Shown: positions 17,631 through 26,712, counted from the first letter of the stretch. The stretch: DNA of 64,000 nucleotides from JAOXRU01 sp965247735 (GCA_965247735.1 CBDFHN010000002.1:4650001-4714000), one strand, 5' to 3'. Notes: a model not told the origin generated them from the sequence alone. Made by a program: numbers and translations.

Positions 17631-18419
17631 ATGAGTATATTTAAAACTTTTTTTGTTACTATACTACTGATAGTTAGTAGTTTTGCGTTGTATTTTACTA
17701 TAGCTTTTCTATTGCAAGGTTTTAATTTTGATGAGTTAGCGCTGCTAGTAAGGCATATGTACTTTTTAGAACTATTCACTACAGTAATTATTTACATAAT
17801 TTTTTTAAAAATTTTAAAAGTACAAGTTAGCATTGCAAATATAAAGTGTAGATTGGATAAAACTGTTCTGTTCTATATTGTAATAATAGTTATTGGACTT
17901 TCTTTTTTTGATAGATTTTTCTTTGATTTTTCAAAAATTATTGATGTTATTATTAATAAGGAAATAGAACCTTTTGTTTCTAATAAGAAGACAAACTTAA
18001 CATGGGTTTATAGAGGAACAGCTGCACTAATTATAGCACCTCTATTTGAGGAATTATTTTTTCGTAAGTACATTTTTGGAGAATTATTAAAAAAACACTC
18101 TTTTGCTACTTCTGCTATTGTTTCTAGTATTTGTTTTTCTCTTATCCATTTGCCTAGTTATAGAAACCTAATTCCTACTTTTATTTTTGGAATTATTTGT
18201 TGTCTTGTTTATAAAAAGACAAAGAGTGTAATGTACACTATTGCATTTCACTTTTTATCTAATTTCCTTTGGATTATTTTTAGCATTTTTGGAGAACCTT
18301 TTTACACATGGTTATATAGGTTAGAATTCAATTTTTTGTATTGGGTATTCATTGTTTTTGGAGGGCTATTGTCTGTATTTGGAATTAAAAAAATCTTAAT
18401 ATTAGATTTAAAAAAATAA
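17631..18419 (+). CDS. CPBP (CAAX/Abi) family intramembrane glutamic protease
   Basis: 262 residues from the ATG at 17631 (a TTG one codon earlier is less likely). About seven to eight membrane helices. The CPBP motifs are in place: EExxxR as FEELFFRKYIFGELL near residue 140, FxxxH in CFSLIHLPSY, and HxxxN in AFHFLSNFLW. The family comprises membrane-embedded proteases related to Rce1 and bacteriocin-immunity proteins; specific substrates are rarely known. Starts 27 bases after the SCO gene, so it may be in the same transcript. Confidence 0.9.
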   Translation: MSIFKTFFVTILLIVSSFALYFTIAFLLQGFNFDELALLVRHMYFLELFTTVIIYIIFLKILKVQVSIANIKCRLDKTVLFYIVIIVIGLSFFDRFFFDFSKIIDVIINKEIEPFVSNKKTNLTWVYRGTAALIIAPLFEELFFRKYIFGELLKKHSFATSAIVSSICFSLIHLPSYRNLIPTFIFGIICCLVYKKTKSVMYTIAFHFLSNFLWIIFSIFGEPFYTWLYRLEFNFLYWVFIVFGGLLSVFGIKKILILDLKK

Positions 18420-18461
18420 ATGAAATCGCTAATTTTCATTTTTTCAATGTACATTTAGTGC

Positions 18462-19499
18462 ATGAAGCACATCACATTTATTTTAGCCTTAGTTCTTTTT
18501 GTTTCTTGCGAAAAGAAAGAACCACATAATTACAGTTCTGTTGCTGTAGAAGAAATTTTAAAAGATTCACTATTAAGTATTAGAGCCATCGAAATTATGC
18601 ATGGCAGCTTAGCATTTGCATGTAATAATAATACATATGGTATTTATAGTTTTGATACTAAAACGGTAAAAACAAATACAATTAGCATCCCAGATTCTTT
18701 AAAAACGAGTTTTAGAGCAGTAGCGCATACCAGTACCGATTTTATGATGTTGTCTGTAGCCAATCCGGCTTTGTTGTATAAAACAGGAGATAATGGAAGT
18801 ATGGAGCTGGTATATAAAGAAACGCATGAAAAAGTGTTTTATGATGCTATGACTTTTTGGAATGATAAAGAAGGAATTGCAGTTGGTGATCCTACTGATG
18901 ATTGTATGTCTTTAATAATTACTAGAGATGGTGGTAAAACATGGAAAAAAACACCATGTAATGCTTTGCCAAAAATAGCTGAAGGCGAAGCTTTCTATGC
19001 AGCTAGTAATACCAATATTGCAGTTGTAGGAGATAAAACTTGGATTGTTTCTGGAGGAAAAAAATCTAGAATCTTTTTCTCACCAGATAAAGGAAATACT
19101 TGGGAAGTAATAAAAATTCCTGCAATACAGGGAGAAGGTGCGCAAGGCATGTATTCTGTGGCTTTTTATGACGAAAATATAGGTGTTGCTATTGGTGGCG
19201 ATTATACAAAGCCTAAAGAAACTAAAGCAAACAAGCTATTGACCAAAGATGGAGGGAAAACATGGAGTGTTTTAGCAGAAGGAAAAGCACCAGGTTATAA
19301 AAGCTGTATTCAGTTTATACCTGGGTCTGAAGGTAAAGAAATGGTAGCTGTTGGATTTACTGGAATTTCATATTCTCAAGATTTTGGAACAACTTGGAAA
19401 GAACTTTCAAAAGAATCTTTTTATACGATTAGGTTTTTGGACGATAAAACGGCTTTTGCAGCTGGAAAAGGTAGAATTTCAAAGTTAGTTTTTAAATAA
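18462..19499 (+). CDS. BNR/Asp-box beta-propeller lipoprotein (YCF48/sialidase-like)
   Basis: 345 residues; lipoprotein signal ALVLFVSCEKK (Cys16). The body is a beta-propeller with several Asp boxes (DGGKTWKK, DKGNTWEV, DGGKTWSV, DFGTTWKEL), as in YCF48-type and VPS10-like proteins labelled oxidoreductases in many genomes. No enzymatic residues of sialidases are evident, so it is more likely a binding or assembly protein at the cell surface. 42 bases downstream of the CPBP gene and followed by a long perfect terminator palindrome. Confidence 0.85.
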   Translation: MKHITFILALVLFVSCEKKEPHNYSSVAVEEILKDSLLSIRAIEIMHGSLAFACNNNTYGIYSFDTKTVKTNTISIPDSLKTSFRAVAHTSTDFMMLSVANPALLYKTGDNGSMELVYKETHEKVFYDAMTFWNDKEGIAVGDPTDDCMSLIITRDGGKTWKKTPCNALPKIAEGEAFYAASNTNIAVVGDKTWIVSGGKKSRIFFSPDKGNTWEVIKIPAIQGEGAQGMYSVAFYDENIGVAIGGDYTKPKETKANKLLTKDGGKTWSVLAEGKAPGYKSCIQFIPGSEGKEMVAVGFTGISYSQDFGTTWKELSKESFYTIRFLDDKTAFAAGKGRISKLVFK

Positions 19500-19518
19500 A
19501 ATATTCTTATTATAACTT

Positions 19519-19562
19519 AAAAAGGGTCAAGTAAAAATTTAAATTTTTACTTGACCCTTTTT
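19519..19562. terminator. Perfect 40-44 base palindromic bidirectional terminator
   Basis: AAAGGGTCAAGTAAAAATTT at 19521-19540 is followed directly by its exact reverse complement at 19541-19560, with T runs on both strands. It separates the convergent BNR gene and the sigma operon. Confidence 0.88.
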
Positions 19563-20048
19563 TTAGCTTTTAGGTTCTTTTTTTTTCTTTGTGTCCTTTC
19601 TGTAACGGTGACGTTCCTTATATTTTCTAAACAACTTTCGTCTGAAATCTTCTTCGGCTTTCATAAGTAAAATTGTTTTTTTTGCAGAGATTTTACTTTT
19701 TACTTTTTTTAAAAAGTCTCTTTTTTCTTTATAACGCTTTTCCTCTATGCTTAAAATGTCATAAATTAATTTTTCAGCTTCTTTTTCTGTGAGTTCAGCT
19801 TTGTTTTTATGTGTACCATGAGTGTGGCTTCTTTCTTTGCTTCTAATGCGCTCAATTTCTTTCTCATGGGCATTGTATATTGGCCAAAAATCTTCAGCTT
19901 CTTTCGGACTTAAATCTAAGCGTTCGGTAATAAAAGCTATTTTTAAAGATCTGATTTTGTCCTTACCAATTCTTTCTTTTTGTTGCGCATTACTATTAAA
20001 AGATAATAGCAGCATTATGGTTAAGCTATAGAGTGCTATATTTTTCAT
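19563..20048 (-). CDS. Secreted helical protein of the sigma-factor operon ('sensor of ECF-type sigma factor' type)
   Basis: 161 residues: signal peptide (cleavage near SNAQ, residue 22), then a highly charged alpha-helical domain (FITERLDLSPKEAEDFWPIY, IYDILSIEEKRYKEKRDFLK, KVKSKISAKKTILLMKAEEDF) and a very basic tail rich in Lys and Arg. The layout recalls the Spy/LTxxQ-like proteins of Bacteroidota that occur third in such operons. It follows the anti-sigma-like gene by 48 bases. A periplasmic stress-sensing or chaperone role is plausible by analogy with Spy/CpxP but not demonstrated. Confidence 0.72.
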   Translation of the reverse strand: MKNIALYSLTIMLLLSFNSNAQQKERIGKDKIRSLKIAFITERLDLSPKEAEDFWPIYNAHEKEIERIRSKERSHTHGTHKNKAELTEKEAEKLIYDILSIEEKRYKEKRDFLKKVKSKISAKKTILLMKAEEDFRRKLFRKYKERHRYRKDTKKKKEPKS

Positions 20049-20096
20049 ATCTGTTTTATTAAATTGACTTGTAGCTCTTAGGATATTCTTCTATGG

Positions 20097-20603
20097 TTAT
20101 TCATCAAGGTTCAATTCATCTGAATTTTCCATATGGTATTCTAAATATTCTTCCAAATCAGTTTCATTATAATTAATGTCATCAATATCATTGCTTGCAA
20201 GCTCCAATTCGTTTGCCATTTCTAGAGCACTAAAATTAAAATTTTTGTTATTTATATAGTATTCTTCAATATCATTACTAGCAATATCATCAAAGCTTAA
20301 TGTTGTGGCTTTTGGTATTTGTAGCAGAATTATAACTGCAATAACTGCAGCAATTGCTGAAATAGTATAGATGTGTTTTTTATAGGCTCCTAAACCTATC
20401 ACTTTTGTTTCTTTTTTAACATCGATTTTTTCAGGTAACCTAACTTCAAAATTTTCGAAGTAATTATCTGGCGTTTTAAAGACCTCTTCTTTTGAAATTG
20501 AAGACAAAGGACTTTTAGCAGTTTGCATAATTTGATCTTCTAGTGAATCAAAATATCCATCTGGAGTTTTAAAAGGATTTTTATGTTTGTCTCTGTTTTT
20601 CAT
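20097..20603 (-). CDS. Putative membrane anti-sigma factor
   Basis: 168 residues with one membrane helix around residues 80-98 (IYTISAIAAVIAVIILLQIP). The cytoplasmic N-terminus carries two copies of the flavobacterial motif TPDGYFDSLEDQI / TPDNYFENFEVRL. The C-terminal periplasmic part is acidic and ends NSDELNLDE. This architecture, lying between an ECF sigma factor and a secreted helical protein, fits a membrane anti-sigma factor, although no zinc-binding motif is seen. 61 bases downstream of the sigma gene. Confidence 0.7.
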   Translation of the reverse strand: MKNRDKHKNPFKTPDGYFDSLEDQIMQTAKSPLSSISKEEVFKTPDNYFENFEVRLPEKIDVKKETKVIGLGAYKKHIYTISAIAAVIAVIILLQIPKATTLSFDDIASNDIEEYYINNKNFNFSALEMANELELASNDIDDINYNETDLEEYLEYHMENSDELNLDE

Positions 20604-20664
20604 TAGCTAAGATGATTAAAATTAACGATCCTATAGTTGTTTGACTATTGTTTTTTGTAATGGT

Positions 20665-21216
20665 TTAATTAATTTGATTTGTATTGCTGATGTAATTTTC
20701 TATCTTTTTTACTGCATGATGATATGACGCTTTAAGTCCACCTACAGATGTTTCTAAAATTTCTGATATCTCATTATATTTTAGGTCCTCAAAATATTTC
20801 ATATTAAAAACCAAACGTTGTTTTTCAGGTAATGTTGCAATTGCCTTTTGTAATAACAATTGGGCTTTGTCTCCATCAAAATAGCTGTCAGCTTCCAAAT
20901 TATTTACTAAGGTTTCTTGCAATTCCTGATTAGAAAACCCCATTTTTTTTGCCTTGGAGTTTAAGAATGTAATAGATTCGTTGGTTGCAATTCTGTACAT
21001 CCATGAAAACAAAGCTGAATTTCCTTTAAAAGAATCAATGTTACGGTATACTTTTATAAATGTATTTTGCAATACATCATCAGTATCATCATGATTTAAT
21101 ACTATTTTTCTAATATGCCAATACAACCGTTGCTTGTAGGTGTTTACAAGTTCGGTAAAGGCCTTGTCTCTACTAGTACTATCCTTTAACTTCTCTATTA
21201 ATACAAGATCTTCTAT
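20665..21216 (-). CDS. ECF-type RNA polymerase sigma factor, start codon uncertain
   Basis: Sigma region 2 (VLQNTFIKVYRNIDSFKGNS, FSWMYRIATNESITFLN) and region 4 (TLPEKQRLVFNMKYFEDLKY then EISEILETSVGGLKASYHHA) are clear. The first in-frame accepted start, a TTG at 21124-21126, would remove the first helix of region 2. The frame stays open and homologous-looking for 30 more codons upstream (EDLVLIEKLKDSTSRDKAFT, ELVNTYKQR) back to a TAA at 21232-21234, yet contains no ATG, GTG or TTG. The annotated end uses the ATA at 21214-21216, giving about 183 residues, the usual length. The gene may use a near-cognate start, be damaged, or contain a sequence error. First gene of the sigma/anti-sigma/sensor operon. 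Confidence 0.8.
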   Translation of the reverse strand: MEDLVLIEKLKDSTSRDKAFTELVNTYKQRLYWHIRKIVLNHDDTDDVLQNTFIKVYRNIDSFKGNSALFSWMYRIATNESITFLNSKAKKMGFSNQELQETLVNNLEADSYFDGDKAQLLLQKAIATLPEKQRLVFNMKYFEDLKYNEISEILETSVGGLKASYHHAVKKIENYISNTNQIN

Positions 21217-21274
21217 GTCGTATTTTTTAAATTAGACTTAAAAGTTACATAAAGGTTTAATAAGAATTTACTTT

Positions 21275-23095
21275 TTATGCAAAAGATTGCATTTCTACTA
21301 ATTTTTTATAGCTGCCATTTTTGTCAAGTAACTCTTGGTGACTTCCTTGTTCTATAATTTTTCCTTTTTGAAGTACAACAATTATATCTGCTTTCTGTAT
21401 GGTAGAAAGACGATGCGCAATAACAATAGATGTTCTGTTTTTCATCATGTTTTCTAATGCATCTTGTACTAAACGTTCACTTTCGGTGTCTAGTGCTGAG
21501 GTAGCTTCGTCTAACACCATTATTGGAGGGTTTTTAAGAACAGCTCTAGCAATACTAAGACGTTGTTTTTGTCCTCCACTAAGTTTGTTTCCACTGTCTC
21601 CTATATTGGTTTCGTATCCATTTTGGAATTCAGAAATAAAATCATGGGCATTGGCTATTTTTGCAGCATTTATAATGTCATCATCCGTGGCATTAGCATC
21701 ACCAAGCAAAATACTGTTTTTTATAGATTCGTTAAACAAGATAGAATCTTGGGTAACTAAGCCCATAAGCTTACGTAAGGATTTTTTAGATAGCGATTTG
21801 ATGTCGGCACCGTCAATAGTGATGTTTCCTTCGTTTACATCATAAAATCTATTAACAAGATTCGCGATAGTACTTTTTCCACTTCCAGACTGCCCAACTA
21901 AAGCTACAGTTTTCCCCTTTGGAATGGTTAATGAAAAATCTTTTAAAATATATTCTTCTTCATATTTAAAAGAGATGTTGTTAAGTGATATTTCACCTTT
22001 AAAAGTGCTTTTTTCAATAGGGTTTTCAATATCAGTAATGGTTTCTTCGGTATTTAAGAGTTCTAATACGCGTTCTGCTGCGGCATCTCCTCTTTTAATT
22101 CCTGACACTGCCTTTGACATTTGTTTGGCGGGGGTAAGAATGTTATATGCTAGCGTGATAAATCCAATAAATTCTTCTGCTTTTAAAGAGTTATCTACAA
22201 TAACCATTTGACCACCGAACCATAGAATTCCAGCGATAGAGACTATTCCTAAAAATTCACTTGTTGGGGAAGCTAAATTTTGACGATTAAGCAATCCATT
22301 TAGAAAAGTATTTAGCTTAGAGGTTGATTTTTCAAATGTGTTTTGAAATTTTTCTTCTGCATTAAAACCTTTAATGATTTTTAAACCAGAAAGAGTCTCT
22401 TCTACAAGAGATACAAAATGACCCTGTTCTTGTTGAACTCTGTCCGAGTGTTTTTTTAGCTTTTTTCCAATGTAAGTAATGAAAAGTCCCATTACAGGAA
22501 GAAAAACAAAAACAAATAATGTTAATTGAGGACTTATCATTACCATCATTACTATTGTGATGATAATTGTTAGTGGTTCTCTTACTATAAGCTCTAACAT
22601 CGATAGAAAGGTCCATTGTAACTCTTGAATATCGTTGGTGATTTTAGATATGGTATCCCCTTTTTTTTGTTCAGAAAAGTAAGAAATCTGAAGTGCTAGC
22701 ATTTTTTTGTACATCGTATTTCTTAGGTCTTTTAAGACTCCGTTTCTAAGAAAAGTCATAAAAAACATAGCAAAATAATTGGAAATATTTTTGAGCAGAA
22801 ATAAAGAGATAATAAGTGCGCAAGAGACAGATAATGTCGTTAGTCTACCATGTTCTTCAGTCACCTGAGTCATAAGATAATTCATGTTGTCAAAAAGAAA
22901 CTCCCTTGGGTTCCAATCAAAAGCAACAGATTCATGTATGGCTTCCTCTTTGTTAAAAAGAACTCCCATCATTGGTATTAATGCTAAAAACGATAAAGAA
23001 CTAAAAAGCGCATAAAGAATATTGAAAAATACATTTAGGTAGGCAAATTTTTTATAAGGCTTTGCAAAGTGTAAAATCTGTTTAAAATAGTTCAT
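21275..23095 (-). CDS. MsbA-like ABC transporter, fused permease and ATPase
   Basis: 606 residues. Residues 1-330 form the type I exporter membrane domain with six helices. The ATPase has Walker A GQSGSGKST (401-409), signature LSGGQKQR (505-512), Walker B IMVLDE (525-530) and the D-loop SALD. Half-transporters of this type dimerise and export lipids, peptides or drugs. Being next to a phosphosugar mutase and a polyprenyl-type glycosyltransferase, an envelope lipid or glycolipid is a reasonable substrate guess. Transcribed from its own promoter region after a hairpin at 23136-23159. Confidence 0.92.
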   Translation of the reverse strand: MNYFKQILHFAKPYKKFAYLNVFFNILYALFSSLSFLALIPMMGVLFNKEEAIHESVAFDWNPREFLFDNMNYLMTQVTEEHGRLTTLSVSCALIISLFLLKNISNYFAMFFMTFLRNGVLKDLRNTMYKKMLALQISYFSEQKKGDTISKITNDIQELQWTFLSMLELIVREPLTIIITIVMMVMISPQLTLFVFVFLPVMGLFITYIGKKLKKHSDRVQQEQGHFVSLVEETLSGLKIIKGFNAEEKFQNTFEKSTSKLNTFLNGLLNRQNLASPTSEFLGIVSIAGILWFGGQMVIVDNSLKAEEFIGFITLAYNILTPAKQMSKAVSGIKRGDAAAERVLELLNTEETITDIENPIEKSTFKGEISLNNISFKYEEEYILKDFSLTIPKGKTVALVGQSGSGKSTIANLVNRFYDVNEGNITIDGADIKSLSKKSLRKLMGLVTQDSILFNESIKNSILLGDANATDDDIINAAKIANAHDFISEFQNGYETNIGDSGNKLSGGQKQRLSIARAVLKNPPIMVLDEATSALDTESERLVQDALENMMKNRTSIVIAHRLSTIQKADIIVVLQKGKIIEQGSHQELLDKNGSYKKLVEMQSFA

Positions 23096-23135
23096 TAAGG
23101 TTCTCTTTATTACTAATGCTTCTAAGGATAAAAAA

Positions 23136-23159
23136 TGCCCTGAAGGTTATTTCAGGGCA
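23136..23159 (-). terminator. Hairpin terminator after the phosphosugar mutase gene
   Basis: Arms TGCCCTGAA (23136-23144) and TTCAGGGCA (23151-23159), with six T on the minus strand after the stem. The ABC transporter's candidate -7 box (minus-strand TATCTTTG, 23158-23165) overlaps its upstream edge, so the same hairpin may also begin the ABC transcript. Confidence 0.65.
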
Positions 23160-23235
23160 AAGATAAATTTAATTTATGAATGCTAGTTGCTACACCAATT
23201 ATAAACTTTAGTTAATACGTATAGCAAACTTGATT

Positions 23236-24945
23236 TTAAAAGTTTAATTCTTCTAAAATTGTTTCCATTTTATCATTCAGTTTTTTATCTATAGCTTCAA
23301 AGTTAGCTACTTCATCTAATGTTGTATTAATACTGATATAAAATTTAATTTTTGGTTCTGTTCCGCTAGGTCTTGCTGCTATTTTGGTACCATCTTCGGT
23401 ATAATAGATAAGCACATTAGATTTTGGAATAGGAATAGCCTCTTCTTCTCCTTTTAATATGTTTTTGGCAATAGATGTGCTGTAATCTTCAATCATAACA
23501 ACTTTAGAACCTGCTATTTCTTGAATTGGATTCTCTCTAAGTGTTACCATTATTTTTTTAATTTCTTCTGCTCCACTAATTCCTTTTTTTGTTAAGGAGA
23601 TTAGTTTTTCTTTATAAAAACCGAAGGTAACAAAGGCTTCAAGAAGTTCCTTATAAATAGAACTTCCTTTTGCTTTAGCAGCGGCTGCAATTTCACAAGC
23701 TAATAAGGCAGAGGTAACAGCATCTTTATCCCTAACGAAATCGCCAACCATAAACCCAAAACTTTCTTCACCACCACCAATAAATTTTTGCTGAGGGAAA
23801 TCTTCAATCATTTTGGCGATCCATTTAAAGCCTGTTAGCGATACTTTACATTCTATACCGTATGCTGTTGCTAGATCGTTCATCATTGGAGTAGAAACAA
23901 TGGTACTAGCAATAAAATCTGTTGCTTTTAAGTTGTTTGCTTCCTTTTCTTGATCTAACAAAAACTTGGTCATCAAAATCATGGTTTGATTCCCATTTAG
24001 CAATATCATTTTGCCTTGATTGTCGCGTACAGCAATTCCAAGTCTATCGCTATCTGGATCTGTACCAATTACCATATCAGCACCTAATTCTTCCGCTTTT
24101 TCTAAGGCAATTTTAAGTGCTTCTGGCTCTTCCGGATTAGGAGATTTTACGGTAGGGAAATCACCATCTGGTACGGCTTGTTCTGCAACAATATGTACAT
24201 TTTTATAACCAGCTCTTTTTAATACTTCAGGTACTGCAGTAACCGATGTTCCATGAAGTGGTGTAAATACAATAGAAAAATTGTCCTTTCCTTTTACTCC
24301 AAAGCTTCCTGCTTTTACTGAGTTTGAAATAAAAACTTCATCAACCTCTTTATCTATAAGCTCAATCAAATTTTCTTTTGCTTCAAATTTAATTTCTTCA
24401 AAAGCTAATTTTTCTATTTCAGCAATAATTTCAGCATCTTGTGGTGGTACTATTTGTCCTCCATCGGTCCAGTACACTTTATAACCATTGTATTCTGGTG
24501 GATTATGAGATGCAGTAAGTACAATACCACAGTGACAATTAAGATAACGTACTGCATATGATAATTCGGGAGTAGTTCTCAATTCAGAAAATAATGCAAC
24601 TTTAATTCCATTTGCAGAGAATACATCAGCTACAACTTTGGCAAGAGTATCGCTATTATGCCTACAATCGTATGCAATAACTACTTTTAGTTCTTCATTA
24701 GGGTATACTTGTTTTAAGTAATTGCTTATTCCTTGTGTATTTTTCCCTAGGGTATACTTATTAATTCTATTGGTTCCAACTCCCATAACACCACGCATAC
24801 CTCCAGTACCAAATTCTAAGTTTTTGTAGAACGATTCTTTTAGAAGTTCAGGATCGTTGGCTATTAAATGATTTACTTCTTTGCGAGTTGCCTCGTCAAA
24901 AAAAGGAGTTTGCCATGATTTGGCTATTGTTGTAATGTCTTGCAT
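23236..24945 (-). CDS. Phospho-sugar mutase (phosphoglucomutase/phosphomannomutase family)
   Basis: 569 residues, four-domain alpha-D-phosphohexomutase. Phosphoserine loop TASHNPPEYNGYKVYW with Ser146 and His147; metal loop GTDPDSDRLGI with Asp296, Asp298 and Asp300; sugar-specificity loop GGEESFGFMVGDFVRDKDAV; and phosphate-binding RPSGTEPKIKFYI near the C-terminus. The GEES form is typical of glucose/mannose mutases. Interconverts hexose 6-phosphate and 1-phosphate to feed nucleotide sugars. It lies between an ABC exporter and a glycosyltransferase, consistent with envelope polysaccharide or glycolipid supply. Confidence 0.94.
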   Translation of the reverse strand: MQDITTIAKSWQTPFFDEATRKEVNHLIANDPELLKESFYKNLEFGTGGMRGVMGVGTNRINKYTLGKNTQGISNYLKQVYPNEELKVVIAYDCRHNSDTLAKVVADVFSANGIKVALFSELRTTPELSYAVRYLNCHCGIVLTASHNPPEYNGYKVYWTDGGQIVPPQDAEIIAEIEKLAFEEIKFEAKENLIELIDKEVDEVFISNSVKAGSFGVKGKDNFSIVFTPLHGTSVTAVPEVLKRAGYKNVHIVAEQAVPDGDFPTVKSPNPEEPEALKIALEKAEELGADMVIGTDPDSDRLGIAVRDNQGKMILLNGNQTMILMTKFLLDQEKEANNLKATDFIASTIVSTPMMNDLATAYGIECKVSLTGFKWIAKMIEDFPQQKFIGGGEESFGFMVGDFVRDKDAVTSALLACEIAAAAKAKGSSIYKELLEAFVTFGFYKEKLISLTKKGISGAEEIKKIMVTLRENPIQEIAGSKVVMIEDYSTSIAKNILKGEEEAIPIPKSNVLIYYTEDGTKIAARPSGTEPKIKFYISINTTLDEVANFEAIDKKLNDKMETILEELNF

Positions 24946-25021
24946 ATTAAAAATAAAACGGAATTTCTATGTAAATATCCTTAATTATTATTGTGTGAAA
25001 ATAGTATTTTGAAAATAAAAT

Positions 25022-25978
25022 CTAACTTTTTGATAAATTAACTTCTTTAGCGATCATATAACGCTGTTCTTGCTTTTTTGATCTTAGCATAATTTCTCCA
25101 AGAAAACCTGCAAGAAAAAACTGCGTTCCAATTACCATAGCAATTAGCGCAATATAAAACTGAGGTTTTTCTGTAATTAATCTACCAGCAGGATTTAAAA
25201 AAAGTTTATCAATACCAAGATAGGCAGAAAAGGCAAAGCCAATAATAAACATTAAAACTCCTAATGCGCCAAAAAGATGCATTGGACGTTTTCCGAATCT
25301 AGAGATAAACCATATGGTAATAAGATCTAGTAGTCCATAAATAAAACGTTCTGCGCCAAATTTTGTGGTTCCGTATTTACGGGCTTGATGTTGAACTATT
25401 TTTTCATCAATATTGATAAAACCTGCATTTTTTGCTAGTACAGGAATATAACGATGCATTTCTCCATGAACATCAATGCTTTTTACAACATTGCTTTTAT
25501 AAGCTTTAAGACCACAGTTAAAATCGTGAAGTTTTACATTAGATGTTTTTCGTGCCGCCCAATTAAAGAGCTTTGAAGGAATGTTTTTTGCTAGTATAGA
25601 GTCGTATCTTTTCTTTTTCCATCCAGAAACTAAATCTAATCCTTGCTCTTTAATCATTTGATAGAGCTCTGGAATTTCTTCAGGGTTATCCTGAAGATCT
25701 GCATCCATTGTAATGATAACATCACCTTGAACAGTTTTAAAGCCAGCATGGAGTGCTTGCGATTTTCCAAAGTTTTTTAGGAATTTAATTCCTTTTACAT
25801 TGGTATCCTCTTTTGAAAGCTTGTCAATAATAGCCCATGAGTTGTCGGTACTACCATCATCAATAAAAAGGATTTCATATGAAAAATGATTGGATTGTAA
25901 GACTTTTACAATCCAATCATATAGTTCTTTTAGTGATTCTTCTTCGTTGAGTAAAGGTATAACTACAGATATATCCAT
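25022..25978 (-). CDS. Family 2 glycosyltransferase with two C-terminal membrane helices (DPM1/GtrB type)
   Basis: 318 residues. The GT-A domain has LLNEEESLKELYDW, DDGSTDNSW, the metal-binding DADLQDNPEEIP and HQARKYGTTKFGAERF. Two membrane helices follow at about 230-255 and 270-300 (LFGALGVLMFIIGFAFSAYL, FYIALIAMVIGTQFFLAGFL). This is the architecture of polyprenyl-phosphate hexose synthases, which move a sugar from a nucleotide donor to a lipid carrier. Likely makes a lipid-linked sugar used in envelope glycosylation; the exact sugar is unknown. 41 bases after the DUF4199 gene, so probably cotranscribed with it. Confidence 0.9.
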   Translation of the reverse strand: MDISVVIPLLNEEESLKELYDWIVKVLQSNHFSYEILFIDDGSTDNSWAIIDKLSKEDTNVKGIKFLKNFGKSQALHAGFKTVQGDVIITMDADLQDNPEEIPELYQMIKEQGLDLVSGWKKKRYDSILAKNIPSKLFNWAARKTSNVKLHDFNCGLKAYKSNVVKSIDVHGEMHRYIPVLAKNAGFINIDEKIVQHQARKYGTTKFGAERFIYGLLDLITIWFISRFGKRPMHLFGALGVLMFIIGFAFSAYLGIDKLFLNPAGRLITEKPQFYIALIAMVIGTQFFLAGFLGEIMLRSKKQEQRYMIAKEVNLSKS

Positions 25979-26019
25979 CTATATAATGCTAATTTTACTC
26001 CAAAAGTACGAATTAGGAT

Positions 26020-26538
26020 TTATTCTTTGTTCTTTTTCATTACTAAGGTTGGAATTAAAGAAAAAACAAACCCTAAAAATAGACTTCCTACAATACCCAA
26101 TCCAGCTTGAATCATTGGTGTAGAGGACATTTTTATAGCTGCCATTTGAGTTTTGATTTGCTCAGAAGAATAATCACCAGAGGCTATCATTTCTGATTCT
26201 TTAAACTCTAATGATTTGGCTAACATCTCTGGGTCAACTACAGTAGATAATAATAAGCCGTAAGAAATACCAATAATGGCTGCAATTAGAGTCAAGCCAA
26301 GACCAACTTTTATTCCTTCTCCAAATGATAAATAGCCCCCATTTGCTTTTTTAAACTGTTTTATTGCAATTATGATAACAATAATCATTATAATCATTGA
26401 AATAACTCCAATTTCCCAGCCTTGTTGGTAATGCATATCTGCTGCATAAAGCATAATGCCTAAAATTAAGTTTATTCCTCCAAGTAGTAATCCAAATTTT
26501 AATGCAAACTTTCCAGTTTTAGGTGCGGTGTTTTCCAT
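26020..26538 (-). CDS. DUF4199 membrane protein
   Basis: 172 residues with four predicted membrane helices (FGLLLGGINLILGIMLYA; IGVISMIIMIIVIIIAI; LGLTLIAAIIGISYGLLLS; AGLGIVGSLFLGFVFSLIP), ending in a basic tail MKKNKE. The motif YLSFGEGIKVGLG between helices 2 and 3 is characteristic of the DUF4199 family of Bacteroidota. No function is known. In this group it is commonly found just upstream of a GT2 glycosyltransferase, as here. Confidence 0.85.
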   Translation of the reverse strand: MENTAPKTGKFALKFGLLLGGINLILGIMLYAADMHYQQGWEIGVISMIIMIIVIIIAIKQFKKANGGYLSFGEGIKVGLGLTLIAAIIGISYGLLLSTVVDPEMLAKSLEFKESEMIASGDYSSEQIKTQMAAIKMSSTPMIQAGLGIVGSLFLGFVFSLIPTLVMKKNKE

Positions 26539-26643
26539 GTTTTTAGTTTTAATGATGGTTCGCTAGATTAGTTACTTAAAAGTAAAAAATGTTACAGTAA
26601 ATTTGTGAAAAAAGTATTTTTTTATTTTTTTTGCACTAATCTA

Positions 26644-26673
26644 TTGGAGTTTTATAAAAAATAACTAAATTTG
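26644..26673 (+). promoter_or_regulatory. Promoter of rpmE2
   Basis: TTG at 26644-26646, exactly 19 bases, then TAAATTTG at 26666-26673: a full match to the flavobacterial TTG-N19-TAnnTTTG consensus, 40 bases before the ATG. Confidence 0.75.
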
Positions 26674-26712
26674 CACCTCTAAATTTTTAGAAGAATTATA
26701 AAGATTGAAGCG

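Noticed and set aside
21399..21845. 148-codon open frame antisense to the ABC exporter ATPase
   Set aside because: Mirrors the conserved ATPase region; coding evidence for the exporter is decisive.
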